A stretch of DNA of 54,068 nt from Ruegeria sp. A3M17 (GCF_003318255.1 NZ_QOCF01000033.1:1-54068), one strand, 5' to 3'; shown: positions 17,592-26,243, counted from the stretch's first letter. Made by a program: numbers and translations. Notes: generated by a model not told the origin, from the letters alone.

Positions 17592-18150
17592 GCGCCTCGC
17601 GAAAGCTGGCTCGCGCCTGCGCGCTGTGGATATAGGCGTAGTCCCGAGGGTAAGGGGCACCTTCCGTCAGTTCCATCGCAACGAATTGCGGGCCGGTGGA
17701 TGACAGAACCTGAGGCACCGCAGCTATAAACTGATCCAGCTCGGTACAGCGCTGCACACTGGCATACCCGGCAGCCCAGGCCATGGCCGCAAAATCAACC
17801 CTATCCGCGCCAGGCAAGGGATGCGACCCGTTCACCTCATAGACCCGGTTTGCCGACAGGAAATGATAGAGGTTCGTCACTCCGGCATTGGCAATCGTCA
17901 CCAATGTCCCAAGATTCATCAGCAGGCTGCCGTCGCCATCCAAAACGATGACCCGCCGGTCAGGATTGGCCAGCGCCAGACCCAGACCATGGGACGACGC
18001 CTGCCCCATCGCCCCGACGGCCACATAATTCAGGTCGCGCGGGTTCAGGGCAAGCCAGTCGAAACAGCTCTGATACACAGCAACAACAATATCGTCATCG
18101 CGGATATGAGGGATCAGGGCCTTAAGCGCTGCGTCGCGGTGCATGGTCAT
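17578..18150 (-). CDS. ThDP-dependent 2-oxoacid decarboxylase, beta (ThDP-binding) subunit, sulfopyruvate decarboxylase-like
   Basis: 190 residues, one ThDP-binding domain (TPP_enzyme_C). GDGSLLMNLGTLVTIANAG starts at residue 72 with the metal- and diphosphate-binding GDGS, and the companion Asn lies near 101. Separate alpha and beta subunits of this size are characteristic of sulfopyruvate decarboxylase ComDE and related phosphonopyruvate-type enzymes. ATG at 18150 overlaps the alpha stop (ATGA) with GGAGG before it. With the aminotransferase upstream it should decarboxylate a transamination product to an aldehyde. The substrate is not known; nothing else for coenzyme M or sulfonate metabolism is nearby. 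Confidence 0.8.
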   Translation of the reverse strand: MTMHRDAALKALIPHIRDDDIVVAVYQSCFDWLALNPRDLNYVAVGAMGQASSHGLGLALANPDRRVIVLDGDGSLLMNLGTLVTIANAGVTNLYHFLSANRVYEVNGSHPLPGADRVDFAAMAWAAGYASVQRCTELDQFIAAVPQVLSSTGPQFVAMELTEGAPYPRDYAYIHSAQARASFREALNRR

Positions 18151-18695
18151 GATGCCTCCGGTGCTCGGCCGATCAAGAATATATGGGGTCTCGAAGTTGC
18201 ATAAGCCGCTTCAATCGCCTGCGGGATATGCGCCTCATCCCCAGGCCATTCGATCAGGGAATGTGACAGTTCCATCGCATCCAACACCGGCCGAATAATC
18301 CGCACCCCGTAAGAGGCAGATTGGTCCGGGTGAATATGTGGCTCCTTACCCTGCAGGCCAACCATCATAACGACCGGCAGTTCATAATCGACGCCAATGG
18401 CCCGGATCGCATTCAATGAATCCATCAGCCCTGTTTGCTGCATCATCAGGATTGCGCGCGTGCTGTTATAGGACATCGCCCCGCAGATGCTGACGCCTTC
18501 ATCCTCCTTGCAGATCCGGGTCAGGCGAAGTTCGGGGTCTCGCGAGATCGGCCAGAGCAGCCCGTCACTGGTAACGATATCTGGCAATGCCACGATTTCG
18601 CCGACGCCCGCCGCCTTGATAGCAGCGATGATAGCCGCACCGGACGGATGCTTGACCTGCGGCGTACATTCGGTCGGTAGAGCGGACGCAACCAT
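18147..18695 (-). CDS. ThDP-dependent 2-oxoacid decarboxylase, alpha (PYR-domain) subunit, sulfopyruvate decarboxylase-like
   Basis: 182 residues matching the N-terminal pyrimidine-binding domain of ThDP enzymes: the catalytic Glu lies in CKEDEGVSICGAMSY, followed by MMQQTGLMDSLNAI and VVMMVGLQG, as in the alpha chain of sulfopyruvate decarboxylase. It pairs with the beta chain downstream (4-bp overlap). Its start overlaps the aminotransferase stop by one base, with GGAGGT as ribosome binding site, so three proteins are made from one tightly coupled message. It would supply half of an alpha-beta active site. Confidence 0.8.
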   Translation of the reverse strand: MVASALPTECTPQVKHPSGAAIIAAIKAAGVGEIVALPDIVTSDGLLWPISRDPELRLTRICKEDEGVSICGAMSYNSTRAILMMQQTGLMDSLNAIRAIGVDYELPVVMMVGLQGKEPHIHPDQSASYGVRIIRPVLDAMELSHSLIEWPGDEAHIPQAIEAAYATSRPHIFLIGRAPEAS

Positions 18696-19789
18696 CAGGC
18701 ACCTCCGTCCAGAAATGCGGCGAGCCCATCCCGTGCCGCCTGCAGTTCATGCCTGTGACCGATAGTGATGCGAATATGGTCACGATAGGCGGGTGAGGCG
18801 AACCGGCGTACAGCAATCCCCTGTCCGCGCAGGAAAAGATCGGCCGCTTCGGCAGATTTTCCGGGGTCCGGAAAATGAACCAGCACGAAATTGGCCTGAC
18901 TTGGGACAACATGCAGACCCATTTCCGTTAGCGCGGCGCTAAGCCAGGCCCGGCTGTTCAAATTGGTCTCTCGCACGAAACGGGTATGTACCGTGTCTTC
19001 CAGCGCCGCAACAGCAGCTGCGACCGAAGAAGACGCCACCGGGAAAGTCAGGCCGATCCGGCGTACATTGTCGACCACATCGTTGGGCCCGTACATCCAG
19101 CCAACACGCGCCCCAGCCAGCCCGAATATCTTGGAAAACGTCCGGCACATGACCACGTTATTGGCAGCCTCTACCAGCCTGTGCGCGGATTCATAATCTG
19201 CCGCATCGACATATTCCTCATAGGCAGCGTCGATGATCAGCAGGACGTTTTCCGGCAACGCGGCATGCAGGCGGCGCAACTCTGAGCCGTTCAGATAGGT
19301 GCCCGCCGGGTTCTCGGGGTTGGCGAGGTAGACGATCCGGGTTCGTTCGTTCAAAGCGTCGATCATCCGGTCGACCGAAGGTTTGAATGCGTCATCCGCG
19401 ACCGACACCACCTCGGCATCGTTGGCAAAAGCATAGTTGGGCACCTTGAGATAGCCATTGGCGCTGCGGATCAGCTCGGTACCCTGCCCTAGGTAGGCGC
19501 GGGCCAGACGGGCCAGCAGATCGTCCGATCCCTGTCCTGTGGTGATCCGTGCCGCATCCAACCCGTACTGCGCGGCAATCGCCGGGGCCAGGATATCGTC
19601 AGGGTTTTCCAAATAGCGCTCGACATTGCTGATTGCCGCACAAGCGGCAGCGCGGGCAGATGGGCTGGGGCCAAACACGCTTTCATTCGAGTTCAAAAGA
19701 ATTGCAGGTGGTGGAACGTCAGCAGATGCTCCACCAACCATATGAGGTTTGATCCTGCCTATTCCTGATTTTGCGAGGGTAATGCCCAT
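18695..19789 (-). CDS. HisC-like class I/II PLP aminotransferase
   Basis: 364 residues, the normal length for the histidinol-phosphate aminotransferase family. Motifs are LLNSNESVFGPSP, TTGQGSDDLL, YLANPENPAGT, IIDAAYEEYVD and the PLP lysine in CRTFSKIFGLAGARVG (Lys220). ATG at 19789 has an ideal GGAGGAATT; the frame runs further to 19837 without features. Proximity to a 2-oxoacid decarboxylase rather than to his genes argues for a catabolic role: an amino acid is converted to the 2-oxo acid, then to the aldehyde, then by the ALDH at 20943 to the acid. A true histidine biosynthesis role seems unlikely. Confidence 0.83.
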   Translation of the reverse strand: MGITLAKSGIGRIKPHMVGGASADVPPPAILLNSNESVFGPSPSARAAACAAISNVERYLENPDDILAPAIAAQYGLDAARITTGQGSDDLLARLARAYLGQGTELIRSANGYLKVPNYAFANDAEVVSVADDAFKPSVDRMIDALNERTRIVYLANPENPAGTYLNGSELRRLHAALPENVLLIIDAAYEEYVDAADYESAHRLVEAANNVVMCRTFSKIFGLAGARVGWMYGPNDVVDNVRRIGLTFPVASSSVAAAVAALEDTVHTRFVRETNLNSRAWLSAALTEMGLHVVPSQANFVLVHFPDPGKSAEAADLFLRGQGIAVRRFASPAYRDHIRITIGHRHELQAARDGLAAFLDGGA

Positions 19790-19858
19790 CCAATTCCTCC
19801 GGCACCACCAGATGGCGGCAATGGCAATTTTCACCATATATCACATAGCATCGCATTT

Positions 19859-19895
19859 TATGCAATTCACTTTCAAAAAAATTATGTTATGAAAG
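19859..19895. promoter_or_regulatory. Divergent control region of the two module A operons
   Basis: The 130-bp A/T-rich gap between the aminotransferase and deacylase genes holds a dyad CTTTCA (19870-19875)/TGAAAG (19890-19895) 14 bp apart, like that in front of the LysR gene. It also holds TATGCA (19859-19864) followed seven bases on by TTCAAAAAA, similar to the TATGCA-N6-GTCAATAAA element at 33879 and 43990. Which regulator uses which site is inference. Confidence 0.45.
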
Positions 19896-19919
19896 CTGTG
19901 ACTCAGCAAAAGAACCCGG

Positions 19920-20942
19920 ATGACCGATACGTTTTCGCCCCAACCCAGCAGGCTTCACCTGACCATCGACCTGGATGCGCCAGGTCGGCAGTCCGGTGAT
20001 CTGATGCTGAAATGGTCCGACAATGCTGTACCGTTGGGATATCACCCGATCCCGGTCATCAGCTTACATGGCAAACCCGGACCTTCTGTTCTGATTTTGG
20101 GCGGCACTCATGGAGACGAGTTCGAAGGACCCGCCGCGATCCTGCGGCTTGCGGCACAGCTGAACCCATCTGACCTGACCGGACAGGTGATCCTGATCCC
20201 GGCCTTGAACGCCCCCGCGTTTCTGGCCTCATCGCGGGTTTCGCCATTGGATGGGCAAAATCTGAACCGGGCTTTTCCTGGCACCGCGAATGGCGGCCCG
20301 ACAGCGATGCTGGCGCATTTTGTTGAAACTGTACTGCTGCCGCGCGTAGATGCCGCCATTGACCTGCACTCGGGTGGCAAGGCATCTGTATTCGAGCCCT
20401 GCGCCTTGGCGGCGCGGGGGGATGACGCGGACCTGACCGCTTCCAACATGGAACTGGCCCGCGCTTTCGGGTTGCCTCTGATCTGGGTGCTGGGCGCACA
20501 TAACGACAACCGAAGTGTGAATGCCGCGGCCGCGCGGGTTGGGGTCCCGATGATCGCGGCTGAACTCAGCGGCGGGGGTGGTGTCGATCCGCATGCCGCG
20601 GACCTTGCCGAAGCCGGGCTCAAACGCTGTCTGAAGCATTTAGGTATCCTGCCCGGCGGTGCTCCGGACCCTGTACCGATGCAATGTGTCGAAATCGCCG
20701 ATCCATTGCATTCGGTCCATGCACCCGTAGATGGGCTGTTCGACCGACGCTGCACCGCAGGACAACAGGTCAAACGAGGCGATCTGGCAGGCAGGCTGCA
20801 TTTCCCCACCGAACCGGAACGCTCGGCCGTCGAACTTGCCTTTCCCACAGCCGGGCACGTTCTGGCTCATGGCAATCGTGGCATGGTGCGCCGTGGCGAT
20901 CTGTTGGCATTGGTGGCTCAACCTTTGTCCGGGGAACGTTGA
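19920..20942 (+). CDS. Succinylglutamate desuccinylase/aspartoacylase-family hydrolase, DoeB-like
   Basis: 340 residues, M14-like zinc hydrolase. The zinc ligands are visible in GGTHGDEFEG (His64, Glu67) and IDLHSGG (His150), and the catalytic Glu is probably Glu215 in IAAELSGGGG. NLNRAFPG is the usual Arg/Asn substrate-binding stretch. The overall pattern resembles DoeB, which removes the acetyl group from N-alpha-acetyl-2,4-diaminobutyrate in ectoine breakdown, but no DoeA-like ectoine hydrolase is present. It should deacylate an N-acyl amino acid or similar amide. It leads a seven-gene operon and is directly followed by an aldehyde dehydrogenase (no gap). Confidence 0.8.
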   Translation: MTDTFSPQPSRLHLTIDLDAPGRQSGDLMLKWSDNAVPLGYHPIPVISLHGKPGPSVLILGGTHGDEFEGPAAILRLAAQLNPSDLTGQVILIPALNAPAFLASSRVSPLDGQNLNRAFPGTANGGPTAMLAHFVETVLLPRVDAAIDLHSGGKASVFEPCALAARGDDADLTASNMELARAFGLPLIWVLGAHNDNRSVNAAAARVGVPMIAAELSGGGGVDPHAADLAEAGLKRCLKHLGILPGGAPDPVPMQCVEIADPLHSVHAPVDGLFDRRCTAGQQVKRGDLAGRLHFPTEPERSAVELAFPTAGHVLAHGNRGMVRRGDLLALVAQPLSGER

Positions 20943-22403
20943 ATGAAAACCTATTCCCCGTTCATTTCCGGTGCCTTTGTCGATTGGGATGGTGAAACCC
21001 TGCCCAGTATCGACCCTGCCACCGGTCAGGTGTGGAGCATGATCGCCCGTGGCAACACTCAGACCGCCGACATAGCCATCCGGGACGCCGACCAGGCCTT
21101 CCGCGGCGGGCCATGGGCCAAAGCTGGGCCGGCAGAACGGGCGGATATGCTTGACCGACTGGCTGACATGCTGGAAACCCGGTGGGAAGACCTCGTCACA
21201 CCCGAAATCCGCGACAACGGCAAACGCATTACCGAGGTGCGCGGGCAGTTTGCCGGGCTGCACAGCTGGTTTCGATTTTTTGCGACAGAGGCACGCAAGC
21301 TGCAGCCCGAACCTCAGGCCAATTCCATCCCCGGTGTGCATAGCGTGGGCCACTTTAGGCCCTATGGCGTCGTGGTCGCCATCACGCCCTGGAATTCTCC
21401 GTTGATGATCCTTGCATGGAAGCTGGCCCCGGCACTGGCAGCTGGCAATACGGTTGTAGTGAAGCCATCGGAAATGGCTTCGGCCTCAACCTTGGAATTC
21501 GCCCGGCTGGTACATGAGGCAGGATTACCGCCCGGGGTGCTGAACGTCGTCACCGGACTGGGTCATGAGGTCGGCGAAGCACTGGTCCGCCATCCTCTAA
21601 CGCGCAAGGTCACCTTTACCGGTTCGGACCTTGGCGGACGAAAAGTGGCCGAGGCTGCCTCGGCTGGCGTAATCCCGGCGGTGCTGGAACTGGGCGGCAA
21701 ATCTCCGCAGGTGGTGTTTGCCGATTGTGACATAGACAATGCGGTCAACGGAATTCTATCCGGCATCTTCCTGTCAAATGGCCAGACCTGCGTCGCCGGA
21801 TCGCGGCTGATCATTGAGGCCCGGTTGAAGGACAGGCTGTTATCCCGCCTGATCGACCGTGCCCGCACGTTGCAGATGGGGGATCCGATGGACCCGGATA
21901 CTCAGATCGCACCGCTGGCCAATGAACCGCATCTGCGAAAGGTTACGGTAATGATCGAACGCGCCAAAGCCGACGGTGCGGTTTGTTTACTGGACGGCAC
22001 CGCCACAACGGCAGGCCGAAATGGGTTCTATATCGGACCAACGGTATTCGACGATGTGACCCCCGGCATGCAGCTCTGGCGTGAAGAAGTGTTCGGCCCT
22101 GTTTTGGCCGTCACCTCTTTCACCACCGAAGACGAAGCCATCGCACTGGCCAATGACAGCGACTACGGGCTGGCTGCCGGTGTCTGGACCACCGATGCCG
22201 ACAAGGGCGCGCGGGTAGCTGAGGCAATCGAGGCGGGCACTGTTTACATCAACCATTATCGCAGCGTTGACCCTGCCTGCCCCATTGGCGGGATCAAATT
22301 GTCAGGCTACGGGCGTGAATTGGGCCCGGACGCCATAAGGGATTTCTGTCAGGTCAAATCGATCTGGACCGGCACCACGCCGGTGCCCGATCCGTTTCCC
22401 TGA
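20943..22403 (+). CDS. NAD(P)-dependent aldehyde dehydrogenase
   Basis: 486 residues, a full-length ALDH. Catalytic Glu249 lies in LELGGKSPQ and the nucleophile Cys283 in NGQTCVAGSR; GVVVAITPWNSPL and VTFTGSDLGG are the cofactor segments. It starts directly after the deacylase TGA. With the aminotransferase and decarboxylase encoded on the other strand it could oxidise the aldehyde they produce. DoeB-DoeC pairs have the same gene order, but substrate cannot be read from sequence. A GGAGGA and 24-bp spacer separate it from the Rieske gene. Confidence 0.9.
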   Translation: MKTYSPFISGAFVDWDGETLPSIDPATGQVWSMIARGNTQTADIAIRDADQAFRGGPWAKAGPAERADMLDRLADMLETRWEDLVTPEIRDNGKRITEVRGQFAGLHSWFRFFATEARKLQPEPQANSIPGVHSVGHFRPYGVVVAITPWNSPLMILAWKLAPALAAGNTVVVKPSEMASASTLEFARLVHEAGLPPGVLNVVTGLGHEVGEALVRHPLTRKVTFTGSDLGGRKVAEAASAGVIPAVLELGGKSPQVVFADCDIDNAVNGILSGIFLSNGQTCVAGSRLIIEARLKDRLLSRLIDRARTLQMGDPMDPDTQIAPLANEPHLRKVTVMIERAKADGAVCLLDGTATTAGRNGFYIGPTVFDDVTPGMQLWREEVFGPVLAVTSFTTEDEAIALANDSDYGLAAGVWTTDADKGARVAEAIEAGTVYINHYRSVDPACPIGGIKLSGYGRELGPDAIRDFCQVKSIWTGTTPVPDPFP

Positions 22404-22427
22404 CTACCGATACGCACGGAGGACGGC

Positions 22428-23798
22428 ATGAACGATCATTTCTCAGCCCCCAAGGGCAATTTCCGCGGTCACGACCAACAAAAAGTCTGGCAAGAGCAGC
22501 CTGACCCGGAACTGACCGAGGTTGGCCCCGGCACACCGTGCGGCGAATACCTGCGCCGGTTCTGGATGCCGGTAGCAATGACCGATCAGATTGGCGACCT
22601 GCCCTACCGCCTGCGCATTCTGGGCGAAGATCTGGTTCTGTTCCGCGAAAAGAAAGAGGGCAAGCTGGGCCTGACCCATCTGCATTGCTGCCACCGCAAC
22701 ATGAGCCTGGAGTTCGGCATCGTTGAGGAAGGCGGAATTAGATGCTCATACCACGGTTGGAAGTACGGTTTGGACGGCACCATTCTGGAAACCCCGTGTG
22801 AGCCGCCCGCCTCACAGGTCAAGAAAAAGGCCTGTCTGGGGGCTTATCCGGTGATCGAATACAAGGGTTTGGCCTTTGCATTTATGGGTCCCCCCGAGGA
22901 GCAACCCCCATTCCCAGTGATGGACACATTTGACGAAGACGGCGACGAGTTGGTGCCTTACCTAATCAAATCCCCGTGCAACTGGCTTCAGGTGATGGAA
23001 AACGCATGGGACCCGTTCCATGTTGTCTATCTGCATACTCTGGCGGTACGCAGCCAGTTCATCGACGCCTTTGCTGAAATGCCGATGATCGAGTTTCACG
23101 ATAGTCAAACGGGCGATTTTTACACCAATGTCCGACGAGTCGAAGATATCGTCTGGGTGCGCATACATGACCATATGCTGCCGTCGTTCACGCAAAACGG
23201 CGGCCACTTCCCGGTGCCAGACGAGCCTCGCTATTTTGGGCGCTGCGGGCTGTCGCGTTGGATAACCCCGATTGACGACACCAACACGATGGTCATCGCA
23301 TGGCGCCACTTCCGGGATGCGGCGGCGAATGACGATCCAAAGGGCCTGACCGACAAAAGTAAAGTGGGCTTTGGCATGACCGATTTCTATGGCCAGGATC
23401 CCGATCGACCCTATGAGATGCGCCAGCGGGACCCCGGCGACTATGACGCCTGGGTCAGTCAGGGGCCGCGGAACGTCCATGCCCGCGAAAACCTCAGCTT
23501 TACGGATCGGGGCGTGGCCAAGGCACGCCGCCTGCTGCGCAACGCCATTCGCGCGTTGAAAGACGGTCAGTCCCCTCCGCAACCGACCGATGGCTTTGCC
23601 GGTCAGGTGATACCGACCTATGCCGGGGACACAATGCTGCGCATTCCGCTTCAGGACGGCCGCGACGATGGTGCTGTGCTCAAGGAAATCTCGCATCAGG
23701 TGGCTGAGATCTACAAATCTGGCGACCATTTGCAGGGCAAGGCACGTAAGACGTTCATCGTCGATGCGCTGAAAAAATACGAGGCAAGCTGGTCATGA
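22428..23798 (+). CDS. Rieske non-heme iron oxygenase, phthalate-dioxygenase-like alpha subunit
   Basis: 456 residues. The Rieske [2Fe-2S] ligands are Cys87-x-His89 and Cys106-x2-His109 (IRCSYHGW). The mononuclear iron site is in NAWDPFHVVYLHT (Asp195, His198, His203). The layout is that of the phthalate 4,5-dioxygenase/ring-hydroxylating and N- or O-demethylating family. No dedicated ferredoxin or reductase gene lies in this operon; the ferredoxin at 39416 or proteins encoded elsewhere may supply electrons. It overlaps the next gene by 4 bp (ATGA), so it is made together with the two unknown paralogous proteins. Confidence 0.87.
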   Translation: MNDHFSAPKGNFRGHDQQKVWQEQPDPELTEVGPGTPCGEYLRRFWMPVAMTDQIGDLPYRLRILGEDLVLFREKKEGKLGLTHLHCCHRNMSLEFGIVEEGGIRCSYHGWKYGLDGTILETPCEPPASQVKKKACLGAYPVIEYKGLAFAFMGPPEEQPPFPVMDTFDEDGDELVPYLIKSPCNWLQVMENAWDPFHVVYLHTLAVRSQFIDAFAEMPMIEFHDSQTGDFYTNVRRVEDIVWVRIHDHMLPSFTQNGGHFPVPDEPRYFGRCGLSRWITPIDDTNTMVIAWRHFRDAAANDDPKGLTDKSKVGFGMTDFYGQDPDRPYEMRQRDPGDYDAWVSQGPRNVHARENLSFTDRGVAKARRLLRNAIRALKDGQSPPQPTDGFAGQVIPTYAGDTMLRIPLQDGRDDGAVLKEISHQVAEIYKSGDHLQGKARKTFIVDALKKYEASWS

Positions 23799-24427
23799 CA
23801 AATCGTGTTCCTCATAATCCGGGCCGGGTCGACTGGTCCGGCGAAAACCCGGGCATTTATCTAAAACAAAGCTCGACGCAGGACCACTACGACACGCTGG
23901 CGCTGTTCTTCCGGGTGGTTTTGTCGCCCTATGGTCGGGGCCATGCCGCATTGATCCTGGGCGCACCGGATCAAGCGCAGGGTTGGCCGCACGCACCCAA
24001 TCTGATCATGACGGACAACCAACGCATGATGCGCTGGATCGTGGATGGTTGGGTCACGAAAATGCCTACCTTCATCGGAAAGGCAGGCCTCGGCGCGATG
24101 ACCTGGCTGGACTGTGACAGCGTCGAAAAACGCCCCGGTGATTTGAGATTGCGCTATTCCGAGACCCTTCGCGGCTCGGGCGTCACGGTCGAGATGATCT
24201 GGCAGGAAATGGGCCCACCCTTGCCAGTTGAGGTCACTAAGGAAAACTCGGCAACCAAAGAGCATGAGATGTATTCAGTGTTCCTTGAGGCCAAGGCGGC
24301 GCAGGTCGTCATCAACGGCACCCCGCTCCCCGGTCAGGTCGCAAGCCGCCAGTTTTTTGGCCGCACCATGTCGACCGCCTTTCTGGCCTTTTCCGAAACC
24401 TGGGTGACCCCGCAGGAGGATCTGTGA
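23795..24427 (+). CDS. Unknown protein, first of two tandem paralogues
   Basis: 210 residues; I do not recognise a family. It is soluble, with no signal peptide, membrane helix or cysteine cluster. Comparison with the next gene shows clear homology: a shared VDW.GENPGI.LK start, LALFFRV..SP.G.G, a PDQ motif followed by APN.I..DN, RY.ET..G...TVE..W, AQ..(I/V)NG..LPG and TAFL.FSETW..P.ED at the end. It starts within the Rieske stop (ATGA) and its stop overlaps the next start. Two divergent copies of a small protein suggest a heteromeric complex. The position between an oxygenase and a DUF1116 protein points to a catabolic step. Confidence 0.8.
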   Translation: MTNRVPHNPGRVDWSGENPGIYLKQSSTQDHYDTLALFFRVVLSPYGRGHAALILGAPDQAQGWPHAPNLIMTDNQRMMRWIVDGWVTKMPTFIGKAGLGAMTWLDCDSVEKRPGDLRLRYSETLRGSGVTVEMIWQEMGPPLPVEVTKENSATKEHEMYSVFLEAKAAQVVINGTPLPGQVASRQFFGRTMSTAFLAFSETWVTPQEDL

Positions 24428-25053
24428 TGCCGTTGAACGAACCGATCACCCCCGGAACCGTGGATTGGACTGGCGAGAACCCCGGCATCCTGCTGAAAGA
24501 CGACAACAACAATTTTTCCGCTATGGCGCTGTTCTTTCGCGTGGCATGGTCTCCGGTGGGTCAGGGTCAGGTGCTGCTGCTGTACGGAACACCAGATCAA
24601 GTGGACGGACCGCCCGAGGCACCGAACGTGATCCTGAGCGACAATCCCGATCTGACCGCCTTTCTGAAGATCAATTTCATCAGCAAACTGGCGGCTTTCG
24701 CAAATGCTCCCGCTTTTGCCTCCCTGCCTGAGATAGGCGCGCAGGTCGTCCGATCCTCGGGCGATCCGATGAGCCATCGCTATACCGAAACCATCGCCGG
24801 GGAAAACCTGACGGTCGAACTGGTCTGGGAGGGGCTCGAGCCACCCCGCGCGCTGGAGCTGTCTCCGCATGAGGTCGCTTCGGGTGAGCAGAACATGTTC
24901 TCGCTACTGGTGCCCGCACATTCGGCGCAGATCATCGTTAATGGTCACGCATTGCCGGGCAAGTTGGGCACACGGGTGCAGGCTGGGTATGAAACGACGA
25001 CTGCCTTCCTCTATTTCTCGGAAACTTGGATCATCCCGCCGGAGGATACTTGA
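24427..25053 (+). CDS. Unknown protein, second of two tandem paralogues
   Basis: 208 residues from ATG at 24427 (GTG at 24424 is an alternative). It shares the entire domain pattern with the preceding protein, with gaps of only a few residues, but is clearly diverged, so the duplication is old. Strongly conserved between the copies are Trp and Asn of the VDWTGENPGI motif, the PDQ-APN stretch and the closing FSETW. No enzyme signature is evident. Its stop TGA overlaps the ATG of the DUF1116 gene. The three-gene block (two small paralogues plus DUF1116) looks like one functional unit. Confidence 0.8.
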   Translation: MPLNEPITPGTVDWTGENPGILLKDDNNNFSAMALFFRVAWSPVGQGQVLLLYGTPDQVDGPPEAPNVILSDNPDLTAFLKINFISKLAAFANAPAFASLPEIGAQVVRSSGDPMSHRYTETIAGENLTVELVWEGLEPPRALELSPHEVASGEQNMFSLLVPAHSAQIIVNGHALPGKLGTRVQAGYETTTAFLYFSETWIIPPEDT

Positions 25054-26243
25054 TGCTGCATCCAGCTGATCAGCTGGCATTCGACAAGGCCATGGTGACA
25101 CAACCGGTCTGGAACCGGTTCAATACTGCGTCCGAGGCGCTGAAGTTGGACGAAAACGTCCTGTTACATGCCGGTCCCGCCTTCGCCAGCCCGGATCAGA
25201 TCACCGCGCCGATCCTGAACTCGGCTTGCGTCGCTGCTGTTTGGCAAGGGCTGGCGCAGAATTTCGATCAGGCCGAGGCGATGATCAACGCAGGCGAGAT
25301 CGTCCTGAAACCTGCGCAGGACCATGATGTCGTGACACCTCTGGCCGCAGTCGTCTCGGCGGACATGCCGCTGCACACAGTCTATGACGCGTGGCGTGGC
25401 CAACAACGTGTTTACGCACCGATCAATGCAGGTAGCCGTCCGGCTATGCGGTTGGGACTGCGGTCCGAGGCGGTGCTCAACCACATTCGCTGGCTCAACA
25501 CCCGGTTTCTTGATGTTCTGGAGAAAGGGATTGCCGAAGGGATCGCACTGGTCCCGCTGGCCGTAATCGGCCTGATGGGCGGGGATGATTGCCATGGTCG
25601 CACACCTGTGGCCGCACAGGCGTTGACTGCTGAACTCCAGGATCGCACCACCAGCGGGATCACGGATGACGACGTGTTGGCCTTTATGGACAGCTCACCC
25701 TCACTGTTTCTCAACCTCTGGATGGCGGCGACCAAATGCATGATGAAACTGGCGGAGGGTATTGAAGGATCAAGCTTCGTCACCGCTGCAGGCGGCAATG
25801 GGCACGAAGTTGGCATCCAGATCTCGGGTCTGCCGGGCCGTTGGTTCACAATCCCGGCCAGCCCTCCCAAAGGAGCGTTTGACGTGGATCTGCCGCAGGA
25901 CCGCGCCCTCGGCGCAATCGGAGACAGTGCCGTGGTCGAGGCGTTCGGGCTGGGGGCAATGGCCATCGACCTGAGCCCACAACAAAAGAAGGGTCTGGGT
26001 GCCTATCTGCCCGACGACGCTCAAGCGCGTATGTCTGGTCTGTCAGTCGGGGCCCATCCGTATTTCCGAGCCCTGGATGTTCGGCTGGGCAGCACGGCGC
26101 GGGGCGCCGTGGAACAGGGTTCGGGGCCTGTGATCGGGTTAGGCATTCTTGACCGATTGGGCGAGGCCGGCCGGTTGGGCGGTGGCATCTACGACATGCC
26201 AGTCGCCCCCTTTGCCAACGCGTTGAAAGCGCAGGAGGCATGA
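25053..26243 (+). CDS. DUF1116 (AllG/YlbE/YahG-like) protein
   Basis: 396 residues, slightly short for DUF1116. The family-defining stretches are clear: GLMGGDDCHGRT (174-184), an AAGGNGHEVGIQISG segment (245-259) and PGRWFTIPASPPKG. In enterobacteria the DUF1116 protein AllG works with AllF (FdrA) and AllH as oxamate carbamoyltransferase in purine-nitrogen breakdown. No FdrA-like or AllH-like gene and no carbamate kinase is present here, so that function is unproven. Start ATG at 25053 overlaps the previous stop, and the end overlaps the amidase start by 4 bp. It may act with the two preceding unknown proteins on an amide or carbamoyl intermediate. Confidence 0.82.
   Translation: MLHPADQLAFDKAMVTQPVWNRFNTASEALKLDENVLLHAGPAFASPDQITAPILNSACVAAVWQGLAQNFDQAEAMINAGEIVLKPAQDHDVVTPLAAVVSADMPLHTVYDAWRGQQRVYAPINAGSRPAMRLGLRSEAVLNHIRWLNTRFLDVLEKGIAEGIALVPLAVIGLMGGDDCHGRTPVAAQALTAELQDRTTSGITDDDVLAFMDSSPSLFLNLWMAATKCMMKLAEGIEGSSFVTAAGGNGHEVGIQISGLPGRWFTIPASPPKGAFDVDLPQDRALGAIGDSAVVEAFGLGAMAIDLSPQQKKGLGAYLPDDAQARMSGLSVGAHPYFRALDVRLGSTARGAVEQGSGPVIGLGILDRLGEAGRLGGGIYDMPVAPFANALKAQEA

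Noticed and set aside
18695..19789. Histidinol-phosphate aminotransferase of histidine biosynthesis
   Set aside because: No other his genes are present and the gene is translationally coupled to a 2-oxoacid decarboxylase, so a catabolic aminotransferase is more likely.
19920..22403. DoeB-DoeC ectoine degradation pair
   Set aside because: Gene order and families fit, but there is no ectoine hydrolase (DoeA-like), no DoeD-type aminotransferase and no ectoine transporter nearby, and a Rieske/DUF1116/amidase set follows. Kept only as family resemblance.
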